DNA of 64,000 nt from an uncultured bacterium (GTDB lineage Bacteria; Planctomycetota; UBA1135; GCA-002686595). The notes beneath the pieces are model-generated. The model saw only the letters and a list, made by a program, of their open reading frames with translations. It had not been told where the DNA came from and searched no databases. The stretch covers positions 1-64,000 of the forward strand of contig CALCXM010000025.1 in the NCBI GenBank assembly GCA_937905825.1. The letters run 5' to 3'. Positions 1-9,089 of this stretch are shown here, in pieces; positions within the stretch are counted from its first letter, which is position 1, and every line of letters starts with the position of its first letter. Made by a program: the position numbers and the translations under genes.

Positions 1-35
1 GTCACGCCGGCGTTTTCCAGGCCGTGAGGCTCCCA

Positions 36-1025
36 CTAAAGGTGCAGGAGAGCCTGATTTTTCGCCAATGGAGGAGCGTCCCGCCAGCGGTAGAGGAGCG
101 GCTTCTCCCCATCCCATTCCAGAGGTAGTTCGATAGGCGAGGTTTCCTCGAGCGACGGTCCGATCACATGCTTGACCCTGTCCCGCAGGTACTCTTGCGC
201 AGTGACATCAAACACATCGACGGCGCTGACATCCGCGCCCGCCTTGGCAAGGACCTGGTAGGTCGCCACGTCCCCGCGCAATGCGGTCAGGTGGAGTGGG
301 GTCCGGCGTAGGCCGTCGCGCGCATCCAACTCACACTTGAGTGGCCCGCGATACGAGCAGAGCCACTCGACGCAGAGGGTCGAGCCTGCGGCGGCGGCTT
401 CGTGCAACGTCGTTGTGCCCCAGGAAGATCGCACGTCGAGATCGGTATCCGTGCGCCGCTGGTATCCACCCCGGACGAGCAGGTCGAGTACGAGGGCTTG
501 GCCCTCCTGCGCGGCGAGGTGCAACGGCGTAAGCCCAACATCGTCGGGACAAGTAGGGCTTGCACCTGCTTCGAGCAGGGCCCGTACAACGGTACAAGAT
601 CCGCTTGAGGCGGCCTCGTGTAGCGCCGTACGCCCGAATTGACCAGCGCGGTCTACTTCTGCCCCTGCTGCGAGTAGCCGATCGACAAGGGTGGCATAGC
701 CAAACGCTGCTGCACTGAGGAGTGGTGTCCGACCGAAAGTCTCCACGTTCGGATCGCATCCTCGCTTGAGCAACTGCTCTAAGGACTTCAGATCTCCTTC
801 CCTGGCGGCCTGCAACATGGCTTGTGAACTGTCCTGAAAAACTTCCAACCGCGGCTCGATAGGAGCTTTCACAATTGCGTTCTCAATGCCCAACAACGGA
901 CGACTAGGAGGCGCCTCACAGGCGAAGAATACGAGCACGAGTGGGACGACCAGCCCGAGTGTAGACGGGTGCTGCATCCGTTGCCTCTGGTGCTTCCTAC
1001 GTTCGCTGCGAGTCATACGACACAA
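36..1025 (-). CDS. Ankyrin-repeat lipoprotein (likely start at Met17, ~977)
   Basis: Repeated ankyrin motifs (GRTPLLSAAAFGYATLVDRLLAAGAEVD, GRTALHEAASSGSCTVVRALLEAGA); hydrophobic N-terminus with lipobox-like LVFFAC. Confidence 0.85.
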   Translation of the reverse strand: MCRMTRSERRKHQRQRMQHPSTLGLVVPLVLVFFACEAPPSRPLLGIENAIVKAPIEPRLEVFQDSSQAMLQAAREGDLKSLEQLLKRGCDPNVETFGRTPLLSAAAFGYATLVDRLLAAGAEVDRAGQFGRTALHEAASSGSCTVVRALLEAGASPTCPDDVGLTPLHLAAQEGQALVLDLLVRGGYQRRTDTDLDVRSSWGTTTLHEAAAAGSTLCVEWLCSYRGPLKCELDARDGLRRTPLHLTALRGDVATYQVLAKAGADVSAVDVFDVTAQEYLRDRVKHVIGPSLEETSPIELPLEWDGEKPLLYRWRDAPPLAKNQALLHL

Positions 1026-1340
1026 TGCTCATTCATTGGTGCTTCAATCATTGCCTATTGCTGCGCGTCCCATTATCAGATCTCCATCCTTTCGTGATAC
1101 CCCTGGCGCCTGGATGGCACAAGCACAAAGCCATCCAGTTGTCCCAGGGCCACGGGGATGCCTCAGATCGTCGGTTCCCTGAAGTTGAACTACCCCCGGA
1201 ATGGCAGACGTACCCGCTGAGCATCTGACGCATCTCCTTGCGAATCGGGCCGCGGCAGACCGAAGGAATTCCCCGTGCTCGATGGCTTGGGCCAGCAGTG
1301 CAACAGCCGCCTCGAGTTCTTTGAATCAGATTGAGTGACC

Positions 1341-2036
1341 CTACTTCCTAGCCTCGCGGGCACGGCCCAAGCCGACCAGGTAGATCAGCGCGAGTGGCAG
1401 GAAGGAGAACAGCGAGAAGTAGGTCAAGACGAACAGGACGGCATAGGCTCCGTCATTCGGGCTGTGGTCCTCGGGCGACAGTCCCCCCATCAGTCGGAAG
1501 ACCACGTGCTCCAAATTGAGTAGGGTCAAACCGCTGATGATCAGGCTCATGGGCAGGAGGCCAGCCACCAGGGTCATGATCGGGCCGATTTGAAGGCCAC
1601 GGAACATGTACCAGAAGAGCAAGGCCAAGCGCCAGGTAGCCACCACGGCCAAGAACCATACGTTGGTTAACTGCGCAGCCTCCATAGACATGAAGCGCTC
1701 CACGGGGATCGCGTAGATCACCGCGGGCAGGGAGGTCAAGCTGACAAAGGTCAGCACGCTCCTGTAGCTCACCTTCCGAGGAGAGATTGGCCTTAGGAAG
1801 AACCAGAGAAACAGCGCAAGAACCACGATGTAAACAAGCGATCCAATCCCCAGATGCTGGGCGAGGACAGCCCGAGGATTGTCCCAGTAGCGCCCCATGC
1901 CCGCAAGCCAGGTGAACAAGACCCCGAGGGCCAGGTGCCGGTTCTCCAGCAGATTCAACTCCACTGCGCTGGATCGAAAAGTCAGCACGCGCAATGCCGT
2001 GCTCAGGGTCGAGCGTTCAGATGCTTCAGTCGTCAT
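1341..2036 (-). CDS. Multi-pass membrane protein, unknown function
   Basis: 231 aa ORF with several hydrophobic helices; 20 nt downstream of the radical SAM gene on the same strand. Confidence 0.7.
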   Translation of the reverse strand: MTTEASERSTLSTALRVLTFRSSAVELNLLENRHLALGVLFTWLAGMGRYWDNPRAVLAQHLGIGSLVYIVVLALFLWFFLRPISPRKVSYRSVLTFVSLTSLPAVIYAIPVERFMSMEAAQLTNVWFLAVVATWRLALLFWYMFRGLQIGPIMTLVAGLLPMSLIISGLTLLNLEHVVFRLMGGLSPEDHSPNDGAYAVLFVLTYFSLFSFLPLALIYLVGLGRAREARK

Positions 2037-2056
2037 GTTTGAACCTGCCTTTCTAT

Positions 2057-3394
2057 CTATCTCTGTCGCTTGAACTGGCGCAAACGACTCCGGTGTCCCG
2101 ACTGTCTCTCGGCAACTCGTTCGACGGAGTACAACTCCCCCATCAAGTGTCGAAATCCCCGACGTAGGGCCTCAGCCGACATCTGCTTGGGCTGAAACGT
2201 AACATCGAAAAGGGTGCACTCGTCCCAAAACACCTCTTTCAACAAGCGCCCTTCGGCGCGTAGCTGGCGATACAAGGGCGTTCCGGGGAAGGCGGTCAGA
2301 AGGGTGATCTGGACTTCAGCCAGGTTCAGCGCTTGCACCATGTCCAAGGTATCCGCGAAGACACTCTCGTCGTCCGAATCGAACCCGAGAACGAAGCAAC
2401 CGTTGACCGAAATACCGCGGGATTGGATGCGCTCGATCTTCTGCGCGTAGTCCTCGGCCTGTTGCCACTTCCAATCGCGGGAGTCCACCCCACGCAGGGA
2501 ATCACGCTGTGCCGATTCGAGACCGATCAACAATTGCGCACAACCGGAATCCGCCAAGGCATCTAACAGAGCCTCGTCATCGGCGATGGACAGGTCCGTC
2601 TCCGTGAACCATCGCAGGGGGTATTCCCCCAGCAGGCGTACGAGGTCCCGGCTCCAGGCCTTGTCGACGAAGGTGTTGTCGTCCGCCAACTCGACAAAAG
2701 GGCGCTCCCACAAGCCCGTGATCACATCTAGCTCCCGGCGAACCTGCTCGATCGGCTTGCGTTGATAGGTTGCGATCATTCGCGAGGCCCCGCAAAAGCT
2801 GCAGTCGAGGGGGCACCCCCGGGTGGTCTGTAGGGCAATGCGGTTGTAGTCGTTTAGGTCCAAGAGGTCATAGCGGGGTATGGGTGCGGCGGCTCGCTGC
2901 AAGGGACTCCCTCCCGTACGCGGGACCTCGTAGCGCTTCTGCAGTTGCCCCGACTCGAAGTCATCTAGCAACTGTGGCCAGACCAACTCCGCTTGGCCAG
3001 TCACAATGCAATCCGCATGGCGAGCTGCCTCGTCGGGCAGAGCGGACACGTGCAAGCCCCCCAGCACCACGGTCACGCCGCGCGCCCGCAAGGCATCCGC
3101 GATCCGGTAGGCGTCAAGGATCCGTGCAGTCAGTGCGGAGATAGCAACCAAGGACGGCTCAGCATTCACCAACCCAGTGACGGCTGCATCATCCAGCTCG
3201 TCCAGCTCCCGGTAGCTCACCTCCCAGGAATCCGGCGTGCAGCCCGCGAGGGTTAGCAATCCCAAGCTAGGCAGCTCAGCGATCGTCTTTCCGCGATCGA
3301 TGAATCCAGGAAGCGTCATGCCCATGTCGCGGAGCTCCCGGTCCTTGATGCGGACCCCGCTCAAGGCAAGAAACAAAACGTTTAGCTGGGACAT
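2057..3394 (-). CDS. B12-binding-domain radical SAM protein
   Basis: TTRGCPLDCSFCGASR (CxxxCxxC) preceded by cobalamin-binding-like N-terminal domain (VVLGGLHVSALPDEAARHADCIVTGQAE). Confidence 0.9.
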   Translation of the reverse strand: MSQLNVLFLALSGVRIKDRELRDMGMTLPGFIDRGKTIAELPSLGLLTLAGCTPDSWEVSYRELDELDDAAVTGLVNAEPSLVAISALTARILDAYRIADALRARGVTVVLGGLHVSALPDEAARHADCIVTGQAELVWPQLLDDFESGQLQKRYEVPRTGGSPLQRAAAPIPRYDLLDLNDYNRIALQTTRGCPLDCSFCGASRMIATYQRKPIEQVRRELDVITGLWERPFVELADDNTFVDKAWSRDLVRLLGEYPLRWFTETDLSIADDEALLDALADSGCAQLLIGLESAQRDSLRGVDSRDWKWQQAEDYAQKIERIQSRGISVNGCFVLGFDSDDESVFADTLDMVQALNLAEVQITLLTAFPGTPLYRQLRAEGRLLKEVFWDECTLFDVTFQPKQMSAEALRRGFRHLMGELYSVERVAERQSGHRSRLRQFKRQR

Positions 3395-3868
3395 GTCGAG
3401 GCGCTGCTTCCTTCATCGGTGATGACTACGCGGTGCATTGCATGGTCTCCAGCGGTTCGTGATACTCCTCGGGCTTGGAACGCACAAGGACAAAGCTAGC
3501 AGGAGCGAGCTGGGCCACGACGATGTCCCGGAACGACAGATTCTGAGAGGCCGGTCGGGACGATGCCGCAGGATTCTGCACAAACGTTCAAAGTTGCAGC
3601 GAGCTGTTTGGTCGGTCGCAGTTATCGAGGCACCGCGACAGATTAGGAAACTCCCCGCGCGAATGACTCTTGCGCGCGTGGCATGGCGACCGACGGTTCA
3701 GGAACGCCGAGCCTTGCCGGATGGTCAGGTTCGACAGTTCGATGAAGGGCGTGTTTAAGTTGGTCGAGTCTTCCAACACTTCGACTGGATCAGCTCACTC
3801 CGCGAACTCCGCTCGGGCGGCTCCCGCGCGTAGCTCGGCCGGGCCGGCTCGCAAGGTTCGTTCGGCGC

Positions 3869-4621
3869 CTAGATCGGGTTGGGGAGGTCGAGGAATTCGG
3901 CCTCGAGTCCGTGCTTGGCGGCTAGGTGCTGGCCGAGGGCGCGGGGGCCGCCGCGTTCGGTGGCGTGGTGGCCGGCGGCGATGAAGTGGATGCCCTCTTC
4001 GCGCGCTTGGTGGGTGTTCATCTCGGAGCACTCGCCGGTGATGTAGGCGTCGAGGCCTGCGGCCAGGGCTTGGGTCAGCTCTCCCTGGGCGCCGCCGGTG
4101 ATCATTCCAACCGAATGGATTCGCGCGGGGCCTCCGTCGATCACGATTGGCTCGCGCTGCAACTTGATCCGCACACGTTCGGTCAACTCGGCGATGCGGA
4201 TGCCGCCCGCGTCCCCACGTATGCCGAGGGTCATGCCTTTGTACTCGCCGAAGGGACCGAGGTCCTTGAGCTCCAAGAGCTGCGCGAGCTGCACGTTGTT
4301 GCCGACCTCCCCGTGCGCATCCAGGGGCAGGTGGTAGCCGTACAAGTTTATGTTGTGCTCGAGCAAGAGCCGCACACGCTCGCGGTAGCCGCCGATGTAG
4401 GTTGGGTTGGCGCCCTTCCAAATGATTCCGTGGTGCACGATCAGCGTGTCCGCGCCGCAATCGACGGCGGCCTGAATCGTCGCGACCGAAGCGGTCACGC
4501 CGGTTGCGATCTTGCGCACGTCTGCGCGACCTTCCACTTGCAGGCCATTCGGGCAGTAGTCGCTGAAGTTGTCGACTTGCAGGTACTCGGCCAAGTAGCG
4601 GGTGAGGTCGTTGCGTTTCAT
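3869..4621 (-). CDS. Nif3-like dinuclear metal centre protein
   Basis: CPNGLQVEG, ADTLIVHHGIIWKG, NLYGYHLPLDAH motifs of the Nif3/YbgI family. Confidence 0.9.
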   Translation of the reverse strand: MKRNDLTRYLAEYLQVDNFSDYCPNGLQVEGRADVRKIATGVTASVATIQAAVDCGADTLIVHHGIIWKGANPTYIGGYRERVRLLLEHNINLYGYHLPLDAHGEVGNNVQLAQLLELKDLGPFGEYKGMTLGIRGDAGGIRIAELTERVRIKLQREPIVIDGGPARIHSVGMITGGAQGELTQALAAGLDAYITGECSEMNTHQAREEGIHFIAAGHHATERGGPRALGQHLAAKHGLEAEFLDLPNPI

Positions 4622-4719
4622 GGGTTGTTGAGCTGTTCTTGTGGGAGGCGCCCCTTCCAGTTCGAGGAGAGCATCCAGCGTCTATGGAAGAGTCGCAGGG
4701 TCGAACGGAGTTCCAAGCA

Positions 4720-5529
4720 CTACAGGAGGATCCAGGCTCCAACACCGACGGACAAGATCACCCGGTACCAACCGAAGATCGCCAAGCCGTGACTCTGCAA
4801 CCAAGCGACCATCCACTTCACTGAAATCACGGCAAAGAACCAGGACGCCACGGTGCCGATCAAGAGCGGCATGGCGCCGTAGTGCTCGAGCATCACGGGC
4901 CCATCGCTCAGGGACTTGTAGAGGGTCGCCGCCAAGAGCGTGATCACGCCCAGCAGGAAGGAGAACTCCACGGCGCTTGCCATGGAGAGTCCAACCAAGA
5001 GTCCACCCACGATGGTCACCAAGCTGCGACTCGTTCCGGGCCAGAGAGCCAGGCATTGGCAGGAGCCGATCAAGAAGGCCCCGAGCAGGCCCAGCTGCGC
5101 CAGCTCGGTCCCCTCCTTTTCACCGCGGGACTTCTTCCAACGGCTGACCAGCAGGATCGCCACGCCACCCACAAACCAGGCGGCGACGATTGGCTTGAGT
5201 CCGAAGAGCAGCTCCTCGATCTTGTCATCGAAGAGCAAGCCAACCACGGCAGCCGGTAGGAAGGCCACCACCAGGCAACCGAAGAGCGCCAAACCGGCGG
5301 GGTCCTTGCCCAGCATCCCGCGCAAGACCTGCACCACGCGCCCGCGATACAGACCGAGCACGGCGAGGATCGCCCCCGCTTGAATGCAGATGGCGTAGGC
5401 GTTGGCCGCCGGGCCCTCGGGGATTCCAAGGGCCCGTTGGGTCAGGATCAGGTGACCCGTCGAACTGACGGGCAGGTACTCGGTCACCCCTTCCACGAGC
5501 CCAAGGACCAGGGCTTGCCACCATTCCAT
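4720..5529 (-). CDS. uppP: Undecaprenyl-diphosphate phosphatase
   Basis: MEWWQALVLGLVEGVTEYLPVSSTGHLIL and PGTSRSLVTIVGGLLVGLS signatures. Confidence 0.95.
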   Translation of the reverse strand: MEWWQALVLGLVEGVTEYLPVSSTGHLILTQRALGIPEGPAANAYAICIQAGAILAVLGLYRGRVVQVLRGMLGKDPAGLALFGCLVVAFLPAAVVGLLFDDKIEELLFGLKPIVAAWFVGGVAILLVSRWKKSRGEKEGTELAQLGLLGAFLIGSCQCLALWPGTSRSLVTIVGGLLVGLSMASAVEFSFLLGVITLLAATLYKSLSDGPVMLEHYGAMPLLIGTVASWFFAVISVKWMVAWLQSHGLAIFGWYRVILSVGVGAWILL

Positions 5530-5536
5530 AGCAGGC

Positions 5537-6658
5537 CTAGACGGCGGCCAGGACGATTTCTTCGGCGGGGGTCCAGTCCATGTCGAAGGCTTCCGCCACC
5601 GGCTTGCACGTCAGCTTGCCGGCCAGGGTGTTGGCGGCCGAGCGCAAGGGCTCGCTTTGGCGCACGGCGTCAAAGGCGCCGAGCTTGGCGAGCTGCACCG
5701 CGTAGGGCAGGGTCGCGTTGGTCAGGGCCCAGGTGCTGGTGCGCGGCACGGCGCCGGGCATGTTGGCCACGCAGTAGTGCACGACGCCGTCCACCACGAA
5801 GGTCGGGTTGTCGTGGGTCGTGGGCTTGCACGTTTCGATGCAACCGCCTTGGTCCACGGCCACGTCGACGATCACGGAACCTTCGCGCATCAACGCCAGG
5901 TCCTCGCGCTTGATCAGCTTGGGAGCTGCGGCTCCGGGGATCAACACAGCACCGATCACGAGGTCCGCCGTGGGTAGCTTCTCGCGGATGGCGTGGGGCG
6001 TGGAGTACAAGGTGCGGCAGTTGTTCGGCAGCATCTCCTCCAAGTAACGCATGCGGTCCAGGTTGACGTCAAAGATCGTGACGTCGGCGCCGAGGCCAGC
6101 AGCCATCTGCGCTGCGTGGGTGCCGACGATGCCGCCGCCGAGCACAAGCACTTGGGCGCGGCCCACTCCGGGCACACCGCCCATCAGGACTCCGAGTCCG
6201 CCGTTGTGCTTCTCTAAGCAGTGGGCTCCCGCCTGAATCGACATGCGGCCGGCCACTTCGCTCATGGGAGTGAGCAAGGGCAGGGTGCGTCCGACGCTCA
6301 AGGTCTCGTAGGCGAAGCAGTGGGCGCCGGTCTTGATCATCGCTTCGGTCAGGGCCCGATCGGCGGCCAAGTGGAAGTAGGTGAAGACCGTCTGGCCAGC
6401 GCGGATGTGGGGCCACTCGCTCGCGAGCGGCTCCTTGACCTTCATGATCATTTCGCAGGCCGCCCAGATGGCGGCAGCGTCGTCGACGATGATGGCCCCG
6501 GCGTCGCTGTACTCTTCATCCGAAAGGCCGCTTCCTAAGCCGGCGCCTTTTTCGATTTGAACCTCGTGGCCTTCATGCACCAGCTTGTCAGCGCCGGCGG
6601 GGGTTAGGGCGACACGGTTCTCTAGGGTTTTGATTTCGCGGACGACACCGATCTTCAC
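5537..6658 (-). CDS. ald: Alanine dehydrogenase
   Basis: MKIGVVREIKTLENRVALTPAGADKLVHEGHEV; VLGGGIVGTHAAQMAAGLGADVTIFD Rossmann motif. Confidence 0.95.
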   Translation of the reverse strand: MKIGVVREIKTLENRVALTPAGADKLVHEGHEVQIEKGAGLGSGLSDEEYSDAGAIIVDDAAAIWAACEMIMKVKEPLASEWPHIRAGQTVFTYFHLAADRALTEAMIKTGAHCFAYETLSVGRTLPLLTPMSEVAGRMSIQAGAHCLEKHNGGLGVLMGGVPGVGRAQVLVLGGGIVGTHAAQMAAGLGADVTIFDVNLDRMRYLEEMLPNNCRTLYSTPHAIREKLPTADLVIGAVLIPGAAAPKLIKREDLALMREGSVIVDVAVDQGGCIETCKPTTHDNPTFVVDGVVHYCVANMPGAVPRTSTWALTNATLPYAVQLAKLGAFDAVRQSEPLRSAANTLAGKLTCKPVAEAFDMDWTPAEEIVLAAV

Positions 6659-6905
6659 GGTCGCTACCTCTTGCTCTGTATTATTGAGTCGTCACGGTCC
6701 CCGGCGGGGATCCTCGTGAGCTGGTGGGGATAGGCGGAAATCGACTTTGGACTTGGACTCCGCAGGGGCCGCGAATTCTATCCGGGGCGCCCTCGGAGTC
6801 ACTACTTTTTGAAGGAGTGACGTCTATCTGGAAGAACACTTGGCAGTCGGGGGACGGATCCCTATGATCTGCCTCCCCAAACGGGCCTCAGGGTTCGTGG
6901 GACAA

Positions 6906-6981
6906 GGGCGATTGGCTCAGTTGGTAGAGCGCCTCGTTGACATCGAGGAGGTCGTTGGTTCAAGTCCAATATCGCCCACCA
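6906..6981 (+). tRNA. tRNA-Val(GAC), CCA encoded
   Basis: Cloverleaf: acceptor GGGCGAT/ATCGCCC, D-arm GCTC..GAGC, anticodon stem CCTCG-TTGACAT-CGAGG (anticodon GAC), T-arm GTTGG-TTCAAGT-CCAAT, terminal ACCA. Confidence 0.96.
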
Positions 6982-7318
6982 CCCTGCCCCTATTGGGCAG
7001 AACGGCCCTCGATGAGGAGGGCGGCCCCGCAGGAAAGGGGCCAAGAAAGCGGACAAGAATGGCAGGGCAGCTACCTGCCAGCGGACACTCGAAAAGAGTG
7101 GCCAGCTCCGCTGAGGAACGGTCGACGAAGGACTGTCCCCCCCCAGCCTCGCGCCGCATGCCCCGGGAGCGAGGGAGGCAACACCCAAGACTCCGGGACC
7201 CCGGAATACCCTCCACCGTTCGGGATGCCTCGCCGATTCAGCCCAAGCTCCCTTGCCAACAATCCGGGGCCCTACGCGTAGGATGGGCCGAGACCTCCCA
7301 CGTTCCCGTCAAGAGCCC

Positions 7319-8656
7319 ATGAAACCGATCGCAGCTGCCCTTCTGGGCCTCGTACTCTGTTCTTACTTCACCACCGCCTCTGCCCAGAATCCCCTCTCGC
7401 AGCTCACGGCGGCGGAACGCAAGGCGCGCCGGGAAACTCCTGAGGTGCTCGTGGTTCGGCAAGCCACCGCTTCCGTGGTCTACATCCAAACCAACAAGGA
7501 ACAGCTGGTCCAGGATCGCTTTGGTTGGGTCAGGCGTCAGAACAATCGCTCGTCGGGCTCGGGCGTCGTGCTGACACCCGATGGCTACGTCATCACGAAC
7601 TACCACGTGGTGAAGGACGCCACCGAACTGCGCATCTCCTTTGAGAAGTCCATCGACGAAGCGGTCTACGATGCAGACATCGTCTCGTTCGTGGCCGAGG
7701 AGGACCTGGCCCTGCTCAAGATCCAAAACCCCGGGGGCCGCGAGTTCCGCACTCTACCCATCGGCAGCAGCTCGGACTTGATGATTGGCGAGCCCGTGCT
7801 CGCCATCGGCAATCCCTACGGACATACGCACACGGTGAGCTCGGGAATCATCTCCGGCTTGCACCGCGGCGTGCCTATCCGAGACAGCAACTCGAACCTC
7901 AGTTTCAACTTCGACGACCTGATCCAAACCGACGCCTCGATCAATCCCGGCAACAGTGGCGGCCCCTTGCTCAACATCAACGGGGAGCTGATCGGCATCA
8001 ACAACGCGGTCAACGCGAACGCGGAGAACATCGGCTTTGCGATCCCCATCGATCGCGTTCAGGATGTGCTCGAGCAACAACTGATCTCCCCCGATCGCTT
8101 CAACGCATGGCTCGGATTCGACATCGCCGATGACGACAGCTTGACGGTTTCCGGCGTGTTCGAGGGCAGCCCGGCGGCCCTGGCCGGTTTGAAGATTGGT
8201 GACCGCATCCTCGGATTCGACAAGGGCGCCCTGGAGAACCGGCAAGAGTATCAGCTGACTCGCTTGGCCCTGCGACCGGGCTGGGTGGAGCTGCACGTGG
8301 CCCGAGGTGAGAAGACCCTGCGCATTCCCGTTCAAGGCTGGAACAAGCCCGACGGCATCATCTTCGAACGCCTTGGAGTGCGAGCTGAGCTCGACACCTA
8401 CGGTCGCGACAAGAATCTGACCCTGAGGCAGGTGCAACCCGGAGGCGCTGCCGGGCGCATCGGCCTGGCCGTTGGGGACCAGCTGATGGCCGTGCGCCCG
8501 ACTCAGGTCGGCGCCCGCGGATTGATGCAGAATTACCGAGTGACGAACGTGCTGGCCCTGGCCGCCTTCCTCGAAAACTTCCCCGCAGGCTCGGAACTCG
8601 GTGTTGAAATCCGCCGGGGAGACAGCCGCTACCAGGGCACGGTGGTGCTCGAGTAG
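7319..8656 (+). CDS. HtrA/DegP-like S1C serine protease with PDZ domains
   Basis: Signal peptide; GSGVVLTPDGYVITNYHVV (His), EEDLALLKI (Asp), INPGNSGGPLLNINGELIGIN (Ser), PDZ-like GSPAALAGLKIGDRILGFD. Confidence 0.92.
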   Translation: MKPIAAALLGLVLCSYFTTASAQNPLSQLTAAERKARRETPEVLVVRQATASVVYIQTNKEQLVQDRFGWVRRQNNRSSGSGVVLTPDGYVITNYHVVKDATELRISFEKSIDEAVYDADIVSFVAEEDLALLKIQNPGGREFRTLPIGSSSDLMIGEPVLAIGNPYGHTHTVSSGIISGLHRGVPIRDSNSNLSFNFDDLIQTDASINPGNSGGPLLNINGELIGINNAVNANAENIGFAIPIDRVQDVLEQQLISPDRFNAWLGFDIADDDSLTVSGVFEGSPAALAGLKIGDRILGFDKGALENRQEYQLTRLALRPGWVELHVARGEKTLRIPVQGWNKPDGIIFERLGVRAELDTYGRDKNLTLRQVQPGGAAGRIGLAVGDQLMAVRPTQVGARGLMQNYRVTNVLALAAFLENFPAGSELGVEIRRGDSRYQGTVVLE

Positions 8657-8879
8657 GGTCGCTCCCAGGGCGCCGGTCCCCCCCAGATGGACCTCCAGGG
8701 CAGAAACTCGCGGGCAGTCTGGGACATCTTGGTCCGCCCAAGGGAAAAGAATCGGGTATGATTCTCCACTCGATTCCGGGCCATTGTCCCCCCGGAAGCC
8801 CGCATCGCGGGCCACGGAGGCCCGTTTCCTTGGGTCCCGCGGCCCATTGCGCCCCAACGCCTGGTCCAACCTGCTCGGT

Positions 8880-9089
8880 ATGAAAGCCCTCCTCCAGTTC
8901 AGTGAACGCTTCGGGAACATGCTGTCCCGCACGCTTCTCACAGTCCTCTATTTTGTGGTCCTAGGGCCCTTTGCCATCGTCTACCGGCTCTTCGCCGACC
9001 CCCTCCACTTGCGCCCGCGCAAGGACGGGAACTGGACTGCTTGGGAATCCACCAATGACACCCTTGCAGCAGCGCGGAGGCAGGACTGA
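8880..9089 (+). CDS. Small membrane protein of the carbamoyltransferase/SxtJ-type neighbourhood
   Basis: 69 aa, one hydrophobic helix (LLTVLYFVVLGPFAIVYRLFADPL); ATG/TGA overlap with the downstream carbamoyltransferase. Confidence 0.7.
   Translation: MKALLQFSERFGNMLSRTLLTVLYFVVLGPFAIVYRLFADPLHLRPRKDGNWTAWESTNDTLAAARRQD

Noticed and set aside
3588-3779. 63-aa ORF in the intergenic region near the repeat copy, considered as a transposase remnant
   Set aside because: No recombinase or transposase motif could be identified; not supportable.
3795-4745. 316-aa minus-strand Arg-rich ORF
   Set aside because: Overlaps the Nif3-like gene on the same strand in another frame; Arg/Pro-rich shadow ORF.
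6862-7188. Minus-strand ORF containing DLNQRPPRCQRGALPTEP
   Set aside because: This peptide is the well-known spurious translation of the antisense strand of a tRNA gene (tRNA-Val at 6906-6981).
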